A stretch of DNA of 64,000 bases from the NCBI GenBank assembly GCA_965178125.1, contig OZ237777.1:62001-126000 (forward strand), given 5' to 3'. The notes beneath the pieces were generated by a model. That model saw nothing but the letters and a program-made list of their open reading frames with translations. It was not told the DNA's origin and searched no databases. Positions 11,385 through 23,348 of this stretch are shown piece by piece. Both the position numbers and the translations under genes were made by a program. This DNA comes from Bilabrum cf. latius (lineage: Eukaryota > Bigyra: Bicosoecida > Bigyra > Bicosoecida). The stretch's first letter is position 1; every line of letters starts with the position of its first letter.

Positions 11385-11774
11385 GTGACCTACACCCGTG
11401 CGCCAGATTCCGCTGCTGAACGTGCCAAGGCGACGCTGGCTGCCAGACGTGGGGCCAGCCGCATCGCCGCGACACAAGTACTTGGCCGGGGCGGGGCCTC
11501 AGGTAGTGCTTCTTCGTCATCGTCTTCCAGCTCCGTTCCTAGAAGGGATATAGCCGACAGTAGGGGGAAAGATGGGCCTGGACTCACACTCCTACCGTCG
11601 AGCGGGTCCCACGCTGGGGTGGCTGTGCGGCACTTACGGGCCCCGCCCAGCTCTGCTTTGCGTACAACCGATCAACTCTCGGGAGACCTATTGGCTGCCT
11701 CTCCTTCAGCCCCGGATGTGCGTCTGCCCTCTTATAGGGCAGATCTGCCGGGGCCTCGGGGGTTGACGCCGTAG
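11385..11774 (+). CDS. Ser-rich fragment of gene G, copy 1
   Basis: A 129-codon frame with an Ala/Arg-rich start, a run of eight or nine Ser, and an end RADLPGPRGLTP before UAG at 11772. Four copies exist (also 22682, 23743, 24648) with mostly conservative differences. If UAG is read as sense the frame continues through ALFNEGSPVG and a second UAG at 11886, which takes the place of a CAG in later 39-bp repeats, to a TGA at 12141 in the flanking array. The start codon is uncertain: the frame is also open upstream. Confidence 0.35.
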   Translation: MTYTRAPDSAAERAKATLAARRGASRIAATQVLGRGGASGSASSSSSSSSVPRRDIADSRGKDGPGLTLLPSSGSHAGVAVRHLRAPPSSALRTTDQLSGDLLAASPSAPDVRLPSYRADLPGPRGLTP

Positions 11775-11914
11775 GCTCTATTCAACGAGGGCTCGCCGGT
11801 GGGAAACAGGCAGAGGTATCTGATGGGGATGACGACGAGGGGGCAGCAGACTCTGCGGCTGGTGAGAGCCGAGCACATCGTGGTGTAGACTCTGCGGCTG
11901 GTGAGTGCAGCGCC

Positions 11915-12061
11915 GGTGTGGGGCTGCCGAGGCGGGCAGCCCTTGGGTGAGGCTGGTGCGGGCCAGCTCACCCCGTCCCCATCGCCGTCTTTCTCAGCAA
12001 ATACCAACCGGCAGGTTGGACAGAGATTAATTATGCCATCGTATTATAACAAATCGGGACC
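11915..12061 (+). repeat. Right terminus of element X, copy 1
   Basis: Exactly 147 bp, repeated at 27503-27649 and 27980-28126 and related, in reverse and diverged, to 12946-13074 and 13472-13600. It contains two hairpins: GGGCTGCC/GGCAGCCC at 11921-11942 and CCAACC-GGCA-GGTTGG at 12004-12019, the latter about 45 bp from the end. Confidence 0.85.
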
Positions 12062-12337
12062 CTTCCAAGCCATGCAGCCTCGACCTTGGCCAATGCAGAT
12101 GTTGCACAGCGAGGCGTGTACGCGTTCATCCAGCCCTCCATGAAGGCGCAACACACGTAATGCTGGTGCTCTATCCTTGCAATACGTCTGCAACACGTAC
12201 ACAGACGCTGCGCGCTGTCTGCTACATGCGCAACGTGGTACCTGCAAGCCATGCAGCCTCGACCTTGGCCAATGCAGATGTTGCACAGCGAGGCGTGTAC
12301 GCGTTCATCCAGCCCTCTATGAAGGCGCAACACACGT
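12062..12337 (+). repeat. 179-bp tandem array, right part
   Basis: One and a half further units in the same phase as the array left of element X-1. The array ends at CACACGTA, where the 12.34-kb duplication begins. Confidence 0.9.
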
Positions 12338-12645
12338 ACGGACATGGCCCGTGGGCACGTCATCGGCCCAGAACGTCACATTCACTGACGCCTACGTATT
12401 GCAGCGTCTCTCTGTTTGTGCACAGATGTAGTGTAAACAAGGGGAGGGCTAGAGTCAGGAACCACTGCGCCAGCCTTCATGTTCCTTGCGGCCAGCACTG
12501 GTGCAGGACTCGCACGGACATGGCCCGTGGGCACGTCATCGGCCCAGAACGTCACATTCACTGACGCCTACGTATTGCAGCGTCTCTCTGTTCGTCCGAA
12601 GAAGTAGTGTAAACAAGGGCAGGGCTAGAGTCAGGACCCACTGCG
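12338..12645 (+). repeat. 175-bp segment, tandem duplicate
   Basis: GGACATGGCCCGTGGGCACG to roughly CAGGAACCACTGCGCC occurs twice (12340-12470 and 12515-12645) about 175 bp apart, with a few differences. No gene is seen. Confidence 0.8.
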
Positions 12646-12945
12646 CCAGCGCTTTGAATCATCCAGCGTACGCCTCTTCTAGTAACGTAGACTTGAATCC
12701 ATCGTAGAATGATTACATTTGCCAACAACCATGAATATATGGATTTGACGTGGTGAGCACAGCGAGCCTGTCCAACCTGGTCTGCTTCAGGACGGCTGGG
12801 TGCGTCTTAGATGCCTAGTCTAAAAACGATACCAATGATAGCCCTTCGTCCACGCGTATGGCCGAATGAGTACCTAGATGACCAGGAGTTACCGTGGGGC
12901 GGGCACCAGGTGCTGGCTGCACGGCATCGTAGGGACCGTACAGAG
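12646..12945. other. No gene recognised
   Basis: Short frames only, no recognisable domain and no repeat found elsewhere in the window. Confidence 0.5.
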
Positions 12946-13150
12946 TTGATGGATCTGTGGCATACTTAATCGTTATCTACCCTGCCGGGTACAGTTGCTG
13001 AGAAAGACGGCGACAGTGATGGTGTGGGCTGGCCCTCCGCCAGCACCACCACAGGGCGGCCGCCCTCGGCCCGCCCTCACCTCCACCCATCATGTCGTCG
13101 AAGGGAACGTGAGCTCCCTACCGGCAGGTATCAATTCAATCAGTACAAAC
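12946..13150 (-). repeat. Diverged X-type terminus (E), copy 1
   Basis: The first 129 bp recur at 13472-13600. On the minus strand it resembles the 147-bp right end of element X: it keeps TCGCCGTCTTTCTCAGCAA, a hairpin TACCC-GGCA-GGGTA and GATTAAGTATGCCA. Sequence to about 13150 matches, in reverse, 27920-27975 just inside element X-3 (CTGCCGGCAGGGAGCTCACG). This looks like an old, related element in opposite orientation. Confidence 0.6.
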
Positions 13151-13263
13151 CAAACAAAATAAACTCCATATGCGCTGTGCTGAGTCCCGTAGTCCCGAAT
13201 CCCCTGCATCGCCTTTGGCGTGATGGGTGGTGCTCCACTTGTGGTATCACCTATTGTGCAGCT

Positions 13264-13457
13264 CACGGGTGGGTGGGTCAACTTCAGCTATAACATCCGT
13301 TGTGCGCCTCGTGCACTAGGTATCAGTTACCTTGTGCCGAAGATTTATATCTTTTGCGCTACTTATTGCGCGTGCTCCCAAAAGGGTGCCAGATTCCAGG
13401 GCCACTCTCCACGGTCCGATCAAACCGGAACTCTCCGCGCGCTCCGACTCCCAATTT
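13264..13457 (+). repeat. Repeat C, copy 1
   Basis: About 190 bp from AGCTATAACATCCGTTGTGC to CTCCGACTCCCAATT, with a near-identical copy at 32988-33175 just after the 131-bp array. No coding function is evident. Confidence 0.85.
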
Positions 13458-13471
13458 GAAACAGACCGTAC

Positions 13472-13609
13472 TAGTTGATGGATCTGTGGCATACTTAATC
13501 GTTATCTACCCTGCCGGGTACAGTTGCTGAGAAAGACGGCGACAGTGATGGTGTGGGCTGGCCCTCCGCCAGCACCACCACAGGGCGGCCGCCCTCGGCC
13601 TGCCCTCAC
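13472..13609 (-). repeat. Diverged X-type terminus (E), copy 2
   Basis: Near-identical to 12946-13074. Flanked by repeat C on one side and unique sequence on the other, so two E-type ends bracket repeat C. Confidence 0.65.
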
Positions 13610-14959
13610 CACTTTGATTTGTTGTTGATCGGGCGTGTGTTGGTCGATCGGGTGTTGCCAGTCTGACTCAGGTGATCGTGTACGCTCGGTCTGCTGCGCG
13701 GAACGCGTATTGACGTCGATGGCCAGGTGGCGTGGTCCTCGCCACTGCAGTAGGCCTAGTCGTCGGGCTCGATCTGCTTCCAATTTATGTTGCCTGTCTC
13801 CGCATGACCTCCTCGGCACCTCGCGTGCAGTGCTGCTGAGCCATCCAAGCGTAATTTGTGCGCGTCATGATGCGCTCCGCTTCAGTCCTGTGGGGTCGCG
13901 CTCCGGTACTATTTCCGGATCCTAGCCCAATCTTCGGGTGCCAGCTCAACCATCCCACACTCGTACCCGAACGGATTTACAGATGTTAAGTTAGGCATCC
14001 GACTGGCCAACTTGTGCGGAACGTGCAAATTCGCTCGTGGGCTTTGTTCGGGCATGAATGCCCTTGGGGCGTGGCGGTTCAATTTGGGCTGATGGGCGCC
14101 CGGAGTGGATCCCCGGTGCCCGTTTAGTTGCTGCCGTTGTCGCAGGTGCCCTAAGGTACAGGGTGTACTACAGTTGCACGTAAACAGTCAATGCGCCTTG
14201 ACTCCGATGAGGTGGTGAAGAAACCGACAAGAACGTCGGGAAAGAAACACCTGCCCTCCGACCCGCCCTTCTCAACCGTAGTTGAGGTGACGAGTATTCG
14301 AGTGCATAGACTATGACCAGGAGTGCTGGCTACAGCAGTCTGATTGTAGCTTGACGCGTCATCTCGGTCCCATGTTCGATAGGGGTGGGAAACCCAAGAG
14401 AACCTTGTGGCGTCGGTTAGATGGAAGGGGGCGACGTCCGCCCCTCCAATCCTGGGCGCTGTGCCTGACACGAGAACACGTCACGTGCCGGGTCAGCAGG
14501 CCGTTGTTGATGAATGTTGGCGCGGTGGAATCCTCTCCTGCGGCATCACCCCCGTCGGTGTCAGCTGATACCTCGCCGTGTGATTGAAGTAGCATGTCCG
14601 TTGTAACGGTCCCCGCAGCTCCAAACCTAGCCGCCGCCGATCCCCCCTCCATTCGTGATGAAGGGGTCAGAGTCGGAGCAACCGGGAGAGGGGCATACGA
14701 GACACCTGGGGCACACAGCAACAATCTATCACGACGAGCCGGTACAGATGACTGATGTCAATCTGCCCTCGCGGCTACGGCTGCAACCACTTCGTCGACA
14801 GAGAGCGGGGTCGAGGCCTATCGCTTCCTCTCTGCCCGGTGGGCCGCGCTCGGAACTGAGCTGACTAACGATGATGATGAGACATGGTGAAGACTCCTCG
14901 TCGCGCCACAAAGTACCCGATGGATACGTCCGCAAAAATGATGTTATCACTTCCAGTTT
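13610..14959. other. No gene recognised
   Basis: Several frames of 70-120 codons overlap on both strands (for example minus 14359-14724) with no recognisable domain and no clear codon pattern favouring one. I see no feature to call. Confidence 0.5.
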
Positions 14960-17900
14960 GGCGGCCAGGACAAGCAGCAGTCTCACTGCGAGCCCAGCCT
15001 GCCTCTTGGTCATCCAAGCCGGCGCAAGCCAGAGACACGTGCACAGCATTGTGTCCCTCACATCACCAAGGCAAGCACCAGCGAGACTCAGGCGGCCAGG
15101 ACAAGCAGCAGTCTCACTGCGAGCCCAGCCTGCCTCTTGGTCATCCAAGCCGGCGCAAGCCAGAGACACGTGCACAGCATTGTGTCCCATATCACCAAGG
15201 CAAGCACCAGCGAGACTCAGGCGGCCAGGACAAGCAGCAGTCTCACTGCGAGCCCAGCCTGCCTCTTGGTCATCCAAGCCGGCGCAAGCCAGAGACACGT
15301 GCACAGCATTGTGTCCCATATCACCAAGGCAAGCACCAGCGAGACTCAGGCGGCCAGGACAAGCAGCAGTCTCACTGCGAGCCCAGCCTGCCTCTTGGTC
15401 ATCCAAGCCGGCGCAAGCCAGAGACACGTGCACAGCATTGTGTCCCATATCACCAAGGCAAGCACCAGCGAGACTCAGGCGGCCAGGACAAGCAGCAGTC
15501 TCACTGCGAGCCCAGCCTGCCTCTTGGTCGTCCAAGCCGGCGCAAGCCAGAGACACGTGCACAGCATTGTGTCCCCAATTCACCAAGGCAAGCACCAGCG
15601 AGACTCAGGCGGTCAGGACAAGCAGCAGTCTCACTGCGAGCCCAGCCTGCCTCTTGGTCATCCAAGTCGGCGCAAGCCAGAGACACGTGCACAGCATTGT
15701 GTCCCCAATTCACCAAGGCAAGCACCAGCGAGACTCAGGCGGTCAGGACAAGCAGCAGTCTCACTGCGAGCCCAGCCTGCCTCTTGGTCATCCAAGCCGG
15801 CGCAAGCCAGAGACACGTGCACAGCATTGTGTCCCTCACATCACCAAGGCAAGCACCAGCGAGACTCAGGCGGCCAGGACAAGCAGCGGTCTCACTGCGA
15901 GCCCAGCTTGCCTCTTGGTCATCCAAGCCGGCGCAAGCCAGAGACACGTGCACAGCATTGTGTCCCTCACATCACCAAGGCAAGCACCAGCGAGACTCAG
16001 GCGGCCAGGACAAGCAGCAGTCTCACTGCGAGCCCAGCCTGCCTCTTGGTCCTCCAAGCCGGCGCAAGCCAGAGACACGTGCACAGCATTGTGTCCCTCA
16101 CATCACCAAGGCAAGCATCAGCGAGACTCAGGCGGTCAGGACAAGCAGCAGTCTCACTGCGAGCCCAGCCTGCCTCTTGGTCATCCAAGCCGGCGCAAGC
16201 CAGAGACACGTGCACAGCATTGTGTCCCTCACATCACCAAGGCAAGCACCAGCGAGACTCAGGCGGCCAGGACAAGCAGCAGTCTCACTGCGAGCCCAGC
16301 CTGCCTCTTGGTCCTCCAAGCCGGCGCAAGCCAGAGACACGTGCACAGCATTGTGTCCCTCACATCACCAAGGCAAGCACCAGCGAGACTCAGGCGGCCA
16401 GGACAAGCAGCAGTCTCACTGCGAGCCCAGCCTGCCTCTTGGTCATCCAAGCCGGCGCAAGCCAGAGACACGTGCACAGCATTGTGTCCCTCACATCACC
16501 AAGGCAAGCACCAGCGAGACTCAGGCGGCCAGGACAAGCAGCAGTCTCACTGCGAGCCCAGCCTGCCTCGTGGTCATCCAAGCCGGCGCAAGCCAGAGAC
16601 ACGTGCACAGCAGTGTGACCCTAATATCACCAAGGCAAGCACCAGCGAGACTCGGGCGGCCAGGACAAGCAGCAGTCTCACTGCGAGCCCAGCCTGCCTC
16701 TTGGTCATCCAAGCCAGCGCAAGCCAGAGACACGTGTACAGCATTGTGTCCCATATCACCAAGGCAAGCACCAGCGAGACTCAGGCGGCCAGGACAAGCA
16801 GCAGTCTCACTGCGAGCCCAGCCTGCCTCTTGGTCCTCCAAGCCGGCGCAAGCCAGAGACACGTGCACAGTATTGTGTCCCATATCACCAAGGCAAGCAC
16901 CAGCGAGACTCAGGCGGCCAGGACAAGCAGCAGTCTCACTGCGAGCCCAGCCTGCCTCTTGGTCATCCAAGCCGGCGCAAGCCAGAGACACGTGTACAGC
17001 ATTGTGTCCCTCACATCACCAAGGCAAGCACCAGCGAGACTCAGGCGGCCAGGACAAGCAGCAGTCTCACTGCGAGCCCAGCCTGCCTCTTGGTCATCCA
17101 AGCCGGCGCAAGCCAGAGACACGTGCACAGTATTGTGTCCCATATCACCAAGGCAAGCACCAGCGAGACTCAGGCGGCCAGGACAAGCAGCAGTCTCACT
17201 GCGAGCCCAGCCTGCCTCTTGGTCATCCAAGCCGGCGCAAGCCAGAGACACGTGTACAGCATTGTGTCCCATATCACCAAGGCAAGCACCAGCGAGACTC
17301 AGGCGGCCAGGACAAGCAGCAGTCTCACTGCGAGCCCAGCCTGCCTCTTGGTCCTCCAAGCCGGCGCAAGTCAGAGACACGTGCACAGCATTGTGTCCCA
17401 TATCACCAAGGCAAGCACCAGCGAGACTCAGGCGGCCAGGACAAGCAGCAGTCTCACTGCGAGCCCAGCCTGCCTCTTGGTCGTCCAAGCCGGCGCAAGC
17501 CAGAGACACGTGCACAGCATTGTGACCATAATATACCAAGGCAAGCACCAGCGAGACTCGGGCGGCCAGGACAAGCAGCAGTCTCACTGCGAGCCCAGCC
17601 TGCCTCTTGGTCCTCCAAGCCGGCGCAAGCCAGAGACACGTGCACAGCATTGTGTCCCTCACATCACCAAGGCAAGCATCAGCGAGACTCAGGCGGTCAG
17701 GACAAGCAGCAGTCTCACTGCGAGCCCAGCCTGCCTCTTGGTCATCCAAGCCAGCGCAAGCCAGAGACACGTGCACAGCATTGTGTCCCATATCACCAAG
17801 GCAAGCACCAGCGAGACTCAGGCGGTCAGGACAAGCAGCGGTCTCACTGCGAGCCCAGCCTGCCTCTTGGTCATCCAAGCCGGCGCAAGCCAGAGACACG

Positions 17901-20900
17901 TGTACAGCATTGTGTCCCTCACATCACCAAGGCAAGCACCAGCGAGACTCAGGCGGCCAGGACAAGCAGCAGTCTCACTGCGAGCCCAGCCTGCCTCTTG
18001 GTCATCCAAGCCGGCGCAAGCCAGAGACACGTGCACAGCATTGTGACCCTAATATCACCAAGGCAAGCACCAGCGAGACTCGGGCGGCCAGGACAAGCAG
18101 CAGTCTCACTGCGAGCCCAGCCTGCCTCTTGGTCATCCAAGTCTGCGCAAGCTAGAGACACGTGCACAGCATTGTGACCCTAATATCACCAAGGCAAGCA
18201 CCAGCGAGACTCAGGCGGCCAGGACAAGCAGCAGTCTCACTGCGAGCACAGCCTGCCTCTTGGTCATCCAAGCCGGCGCAAGCCAGAGACACGTGCACAG
18301 CATTGTGTCCCTCACATCACCAAGGCAAGCACCAGCGAGACTCAGGCGGCCAGGACAAGCAGCAGTCTCACTGCGAGCCCAGCCTGCCTCTTGGTCATCC
18401 AAGCCGGCGCAAGCCAGAGACACGTGCACAGCAGTGTGACCCTAATATCACCAAGGCAAGCACCAGCGAGACTCAGGCGGCCAGGACAAGCAGCAGTCTC
18501 ACTGCGAGCCCAGCCTGCCTCTTGGTCGTCCAAGCCGGCGCAAGCCAGAGACACGTGCACAGCATTGTGTCCCCAATTCACCAAGGCAAGCACCAGCGAG
18601 ACTCAGGCGGTCAGGACAAGCAGCAGTCTCACTGCGAGCCCAGCCTGCCTCTTGGTCATCCAAGTCGGCGCAAGCCAGAGACACGTGCACAGCATTGTGT
18701 CCCATATCACCAAGGCAAGCACCAGCGAGACTCAGGCGGCCAGGACAAGCAGCAGTCTCACTGCGAGCCCAGCCTGCCTCTTGGTCGTCCAAGCCGGCGC
18801 AAGCCAGAGACACGTGCACAGCATTGTGTCCCCAATTCACCAAGGCAAGCACCAGCGAGACTCAGGCGGTCAGGACAAGCAGCAGTCTCACTGCGAGCCC
18901 AGCCTGCCTCTTGGTCATCCAAGTCGGCGCAAGCCAGAGACACGTGCACAGCATTGTGTCCCCAATTCACCAAGGCAAGCACCAGCGAGACTCAGGCGGC
19001 CAGGACAAGCAGCAGTCTCACTGCGAGCCCAGCCTGCCTCTTGGTCATCCAAGCCGGCGCAAGCCAGAGACACGTGCACAGCATTGTGTCCCTCACATCA
19101 CCAAGGCAAGCACCAGCGAGACTCAGGCGGCCAGGACAAGCAGCGGTCTCACTGCGAGCCCAGCTTGCCTCTTGGTCATCCAAGCCGGCGCAAGCCAGAG
19201 ACACGTGCACAGCATTGTGTCCCTCACATCACCAAGGCAAGCACCAGCGAGACTCAGGCGGCCAGGACAAGCAGCAGTCTCACTGCGAGCCCAGCTTGCC
19301 TCTTGGTCATCCAAGCCGGCGCAAGCCAGAGACACGTGCACAGCATTGTCTCCCCAATTCACCAAGGCAAGCACCAGCGAGACTCAGGCGGCCAGGACAA
19401 GCAGCAGTCTGACTGCGAGCCCAGCCTGCCTCTTGGTCATCCAAGCCGGCGCAAGCCAGAGACACGTGCACAGCATTGTGTCCCTCACATCACCAAGGCA
19501 AGCATCAGCGAGACTCAGGCGGTCAGGACAAGCAGCAGTCTCACTGCGAGCCCAGCCTGCCTCTTGGTCATCCAAGCCGGCGCAAGCCAGAGACACGTGC
19601 ACAGCATTGTGTCCCTCACATCACCAAGGCAAGCACCAGCGAGACTCAGGCGGCCAGGACAAGCAGCAGTCTCACTGCGAGCCCAGCCTGCCTCTTGGTC
19701 CTCCAAGCCGGCGCAAGCCAGAGACACGTGCACAGCATTGTGTCCCTCACATCACCAAGGCAAGCACCAGCGAGACTCAGGCGGCCAGGACAAGCAGCAG
19801 TCTCACTGCGAGCCCAGCTTGCCTCTTGGTCATCCAAGCCGGCGCAAGCCAGAGACACGTGCACAGCATTGTGTCCCTCACATCACCAAGGCAAGCACCA
19901 GCGAGACTCAGGCGGCCAGGACAAGCAGCAGTCTCACTGCGAGCCCAGCCTGCCTCTTGGTCATCCAAGCCGGCGCAAGCCAGAGACACGTGCACAGCAT
20001 TGTGTCCCTAATATCACCAAGGCAAGCACCAGCGAGACTCAGGCGGCCAGGACAAGCAGCAGTCTCACTGCGAGCCCAGCCTGCTTGTTGGTCATCCAAG
20101 CCGGCGCAAGCCAGAGACACGTGCACAGCAGTGTGACCCTAATATCACCAAGGCAAGCACCAGCGAGACTCGGGCGGCCAGGACAAGCAGCAGTCTCACT
20201 GCGAGCCCAGCCTGCCTCTTGGTCATCCAAGCCAGCGCAAGCCAGAGACACGTGTACAGCATTGTGTCCCATATCACCAAGGCAAGCACCAGCGAGACTC
20301 AGGCGGCCAGGACAAGCAGCAGTCTCACTGCGAGCACAGCCTGCCTCTTGGTCATCCAAGCCGGCGCAAGCCAGAGACACGTGCAAAGAATTGTGTCCCT
20401 CACATCACCAAGGCAAGCACCAGCGAGACTCAGGCGGCCAGGACAAGCAGCAGTCTCACTGCGAGCCCAGCCTGCCTCTTGGTCATCCAAGCCGGCGCAA
20501 GCCAGAGACACGTGCAAAGAATTGTGTCCCTCACATCACCAAGGCAAGCACCAGCGAGACTCAGGCGGCCAGGACAAGCAGCAGTCTCACTGCGAGCCCA
20601 GCCTGCCTCTTGGTCATCCAAGCCGGCGCAAGCCAGAGACACGTGCACAGTATTGTGTCCCATATCACCAAGGCAAGCACCAGCGAGACTCAGGCGGCCA
20701 GGACAAGCAGCAGTCTCACTGCGAGCCCAGCCTGCCTCTTGGTCATCCAAGCCGGCGCAAGCCAGAGACACGTGTACAGCATTGTGTCCCATATCACCAA
20801 GGCAAGCACCAGCGAGACTCAGGCGGCCAGGACAAGCAGCAGTCTCACTGCGAGCCCAGCCTGCCTCTTGGTCATCCAAGCCGGCGCAAGCCAGAGACAC

Positions 20901-21548
20901 GTGCACAGTATTGTGTCCCATATCACCAAGGCAAGCACCAGCGAGACTCAGGCGGCCAGGACAAGCAGCAGTCTCACTGCGAGCCCAGCCTGCCTCTTGG
21001 TCGTCCAAACCGGCGCAAGCCAGAGACACGTGCACAGCATTGTGACCATAATATACCAAGGCAAGCACCAGCGAGACTCGGGCGGCCAGGACAAGCAGCA
21101 GTCTCACTGCGAGCCCAGCCTGCCTCTTGGTCCTCCAAGCCGGCGCAAGCCAGAGACACGTGCACAGCATTGTGTCCCTCACATCACCAAGGCAAGCATC
21201 AGCTAGACTCAGGCGGTCAGGACAAGCAGCAGTCTCACTGCGAGCCCAGCCTGCCTCTTGGTCATCCAAGCCAGCGCAAGCCAGAGACACGTGCACAGCA
21301 TTGTGTCCCATATCACCAAGGCAAGCACCAGCGAGACTCAGGCGGTCAGGACAAGCAGCGGTCTCACTGCGAGCCCAGCCTGCCTCTTGGTCATCCAAGT
21401 CGGCGCAAGCCAGAGACACGTGCACAGCATTGTGACCCTAATATCACCAAGGCAAGCACCAGCGAGACTCGGGCGGCCAGGACAAGCAGCAGTCTCACTG
21501 CGAGCCCAGCCTGCCTCTTGGTCATCCAAGTCGGCGCAAGCTAGAGAC
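14960..21548 (+). repeat. 129-131-bp tandem array, part 1
   Basis: About 50 units with core GACAAGCAGCAGTCTCACTG and GCCAGAGACACGTGCACAGC. Units differ in the linker: TCCCTCACATCACC (131 bp), TCCCCAATTCACC (130 bp), TCCCATATCACC (129 bp) and a form with TGACCCTAATATCACC. Single-base variants recur in blocks, as expected from unequal exchange. Every forward frame and much of the reverse strand are open, giving apparent proteins up to 1097 codons; the frame drifts with the unit length, so these are not credible genes. The array stops at CTAGAGAC where element X-2 begins. Confidence 0.95.
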
Positions 21549-22090
21549 CGGTAAGACTTGGGATCAGGCCCGACTGATTCCGAGTCGTTCGGGTCCTGGT
21601 TTGTGCTCCCGAGGCACTTCCCTTGAGGCAAGTGCTCGAGTGGAGGCTGAGACGCAACACGCAGCGCCACAGATATAAAGATCTGGGCACTGGAGTTCTG
21701 TTGAAAGGTGGTGCCCACGAATTCTCTGGAATTTACCGACTGTTGGCCACCGACGGGTCCGAAATGCCAACACTCACGCTGCAACTCAACGCCATGCGTA
21801 CTCGCCTGCTTAGCGTATCACTCTTAGTGCGAATGTTGGTTTGAACTATTAACGAACTATTGGAGGGCGTACAAAGTGCGGCCGGTAGCGAGTTCCCGGG
21901 GTATCTGAAGTTAACCGCAAAATTTTGACCCGGCTCGTGCCGCATCCGTGACGGCCTGGGAGCCGCAGCCGCAGCCAAGCTTACCTTTTGTGGATGCAAG
22001 GAAGCACTAGCGGAACCGGAATGCGCGTATAAGTCATGCGAGACCGCGGACCAGGCACAGCAACGCCGGCGAGATCATTTTCTCGTCAGC

Positions 22091-22662
22091 ATGGCTCCCA
22101 CTCTAGTTCTCTTCACAGAAATGAGCTCGAAACCACGGCCACAGGCGGTAGCAGCCATGGTCGACTCTTTCCCTAAGCTAGGGCGGTCCGCCGAAGGCGA
22201 CGAGTCGCCACTGATGGTGCGGGTGTTCCGGTGGACCATGCTCGACGGCACGCCAACAGGTGCGCAGCTAGCGTGCGACCTCCTCCAGATGACGGCGATG
22301 CGGCACCTCATCAGCCTGCAGAACGCGGCAATAACTGGGGCAGTGGATACGGCGGCAGCCACCGGGTGGCCGAGGCGAACGGCACCCACGGAGTAGGCGC
22401 CCGGCGGGCCTGACGTGTCGAGCACGGACGCCGTAGAGCTGGAGGACATCAAACCGTAGTGCTGGAGGAGGCCCAGCTCGTGAAGTATCTGGTGGCTGCC
22501 AGCCTCGAGCTCTCCGCATCGTGGAACTTCTCAATCGCGCAGGAGAAGGCGGAGGCAGCGGCGCCCGGTGCAGGAAGTGGCGCAAGGAGAGTGCTCCGAC
22601 GTCGCCGCGCCACTACTCCGGTAGCGGCAGCAGTGGGGTACCCTCGGGCGCTGAGGTTGTAG
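22091..22662 (+). pseudogene. Gene G fragment, copy 2 (frameshifted)
   Basis: Copy of 10794-11365 within the segmental duplicate, with the same UAG (22394) and the same change of frame. Nothing new can be said of its function. Confidence 0.35.
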
Positions 22663-22681
22663 CTGGATCAAGCAGGAGAGC

Positions 22682-23071
22682 GTGACCTACACCCGTGCGC
22701 CAGATTCCGCTGCTGAACGTGCCAAGGCGACGCTGGCTGCCAGACGTGGGGCCAGCCGCATCGCCGCGACACAAGTACTTGGCCGGGGCGGGGCCTCAGG
22801 TAGTGCTTCTTCGTCATCGTCTTCCAGCTCCGTTCCTAGAAGGGATATAGCCGACAGTAGGGGGAAAGATGGGCCTGGACTCACACTCCTACCGTCGAGC
22901 GGGTCCCACGCTGGGGTGGCTGTGCGGCACTTACGGGCCCCGCCCAGCTCTGCTTTGCGTACAACCGATCAACTCTCGGGAGACCTATTGGCTGCCTCTC
23001 CTTCAGCCCCGGATGTGCGTCTGCCCTCTTATAGGGCAGATCTGCCGGGGCCTCGGGGGTTGACGCCGTAG
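22682..23071 (+). CDS. Ser-rich fragment of gene G, copy 2
   Basis: Copy of 11385-11774. UAG at 23069 ends the frame under the standard code; the same frame continues open past this and another UAG at 23183. Confidence 0.3.
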   Translation: MTYTRAPDSAAERAKATLAARRGASRIAATQVLGRGGASGSASSSSSSSSVPRRDIADSRGKDGPGLTLLPSSGSHAGVAVRHLRAPPSSALRTTDQLSGDLLAASPSAPDVRLPSYRADLPGPRGLTP

Positions 23072-23348
23072 GCTCTATTCAACGAGGGCTCGCCGGTGGG
23101 AAACAGGCAGAGGTATCTGATGGGGATGACGACGAGGGGGCAGCAGACTCTGCGGCTGGTGAGAGCCGAGCACATCGTGGTGTAGACTCTGCGGCTGGTG
23201 AGTGCAGCGCCATCTTGGGTTTACTTGGGATGGCGTGGTCTTGATGGCACCAGCGTGCGCCTGCTGCGGACCGCCGTGCTGTGGATGTCAGCCTGGCGAG
23301 CCCTTGGCGGGTCGCTTTGCGTCATCTAGTAGATCGACTTGGGCTTGA

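Larger units (their letters stand above)
10252..12061 (+). mobile_element. Inserted element X-1 (1.81 kb) in the 179-bp array
   Basis: Starts CGGTAAGACTTGGG and ends AAATCGGGACC. The array unit on the left stops at GTGGTA and resumes on the right at CTTCCAAGCC, which rejoin as a normal unit, so insertion was precise with no target-site duplication. The left 1663 bp are repeated at 21549-23211, the left 155 bp also at 27650-27808, and the right 147 bp at 27503-27649 and 27980-28126. The element carries decayed gene fragments (10794-11365, 11385-11774) and no recognisable transposase. No terminal inverted repeat beyond GGT/ACC is visible. Family unknown. Confidence 0.75.
21549..23211 (+). repeat. 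Segmental duplicate of 10252-11914
   Basis: Essentially identical over 1663 bp to the left part of element X-1 at a constant offset of 11297. Such identity implies recent transposition or gene conversion. Left 155 bp recur at 27650-27808. Confidence 0.95.

Noticed and set aside
14871-18177. Very long open frames (884 and 1097 codons) in the 131-bp array
   Set aside because: They come from a repeat unit with few stops, and the frame rotates with unit length. Frames on the opposite strand are equally open.
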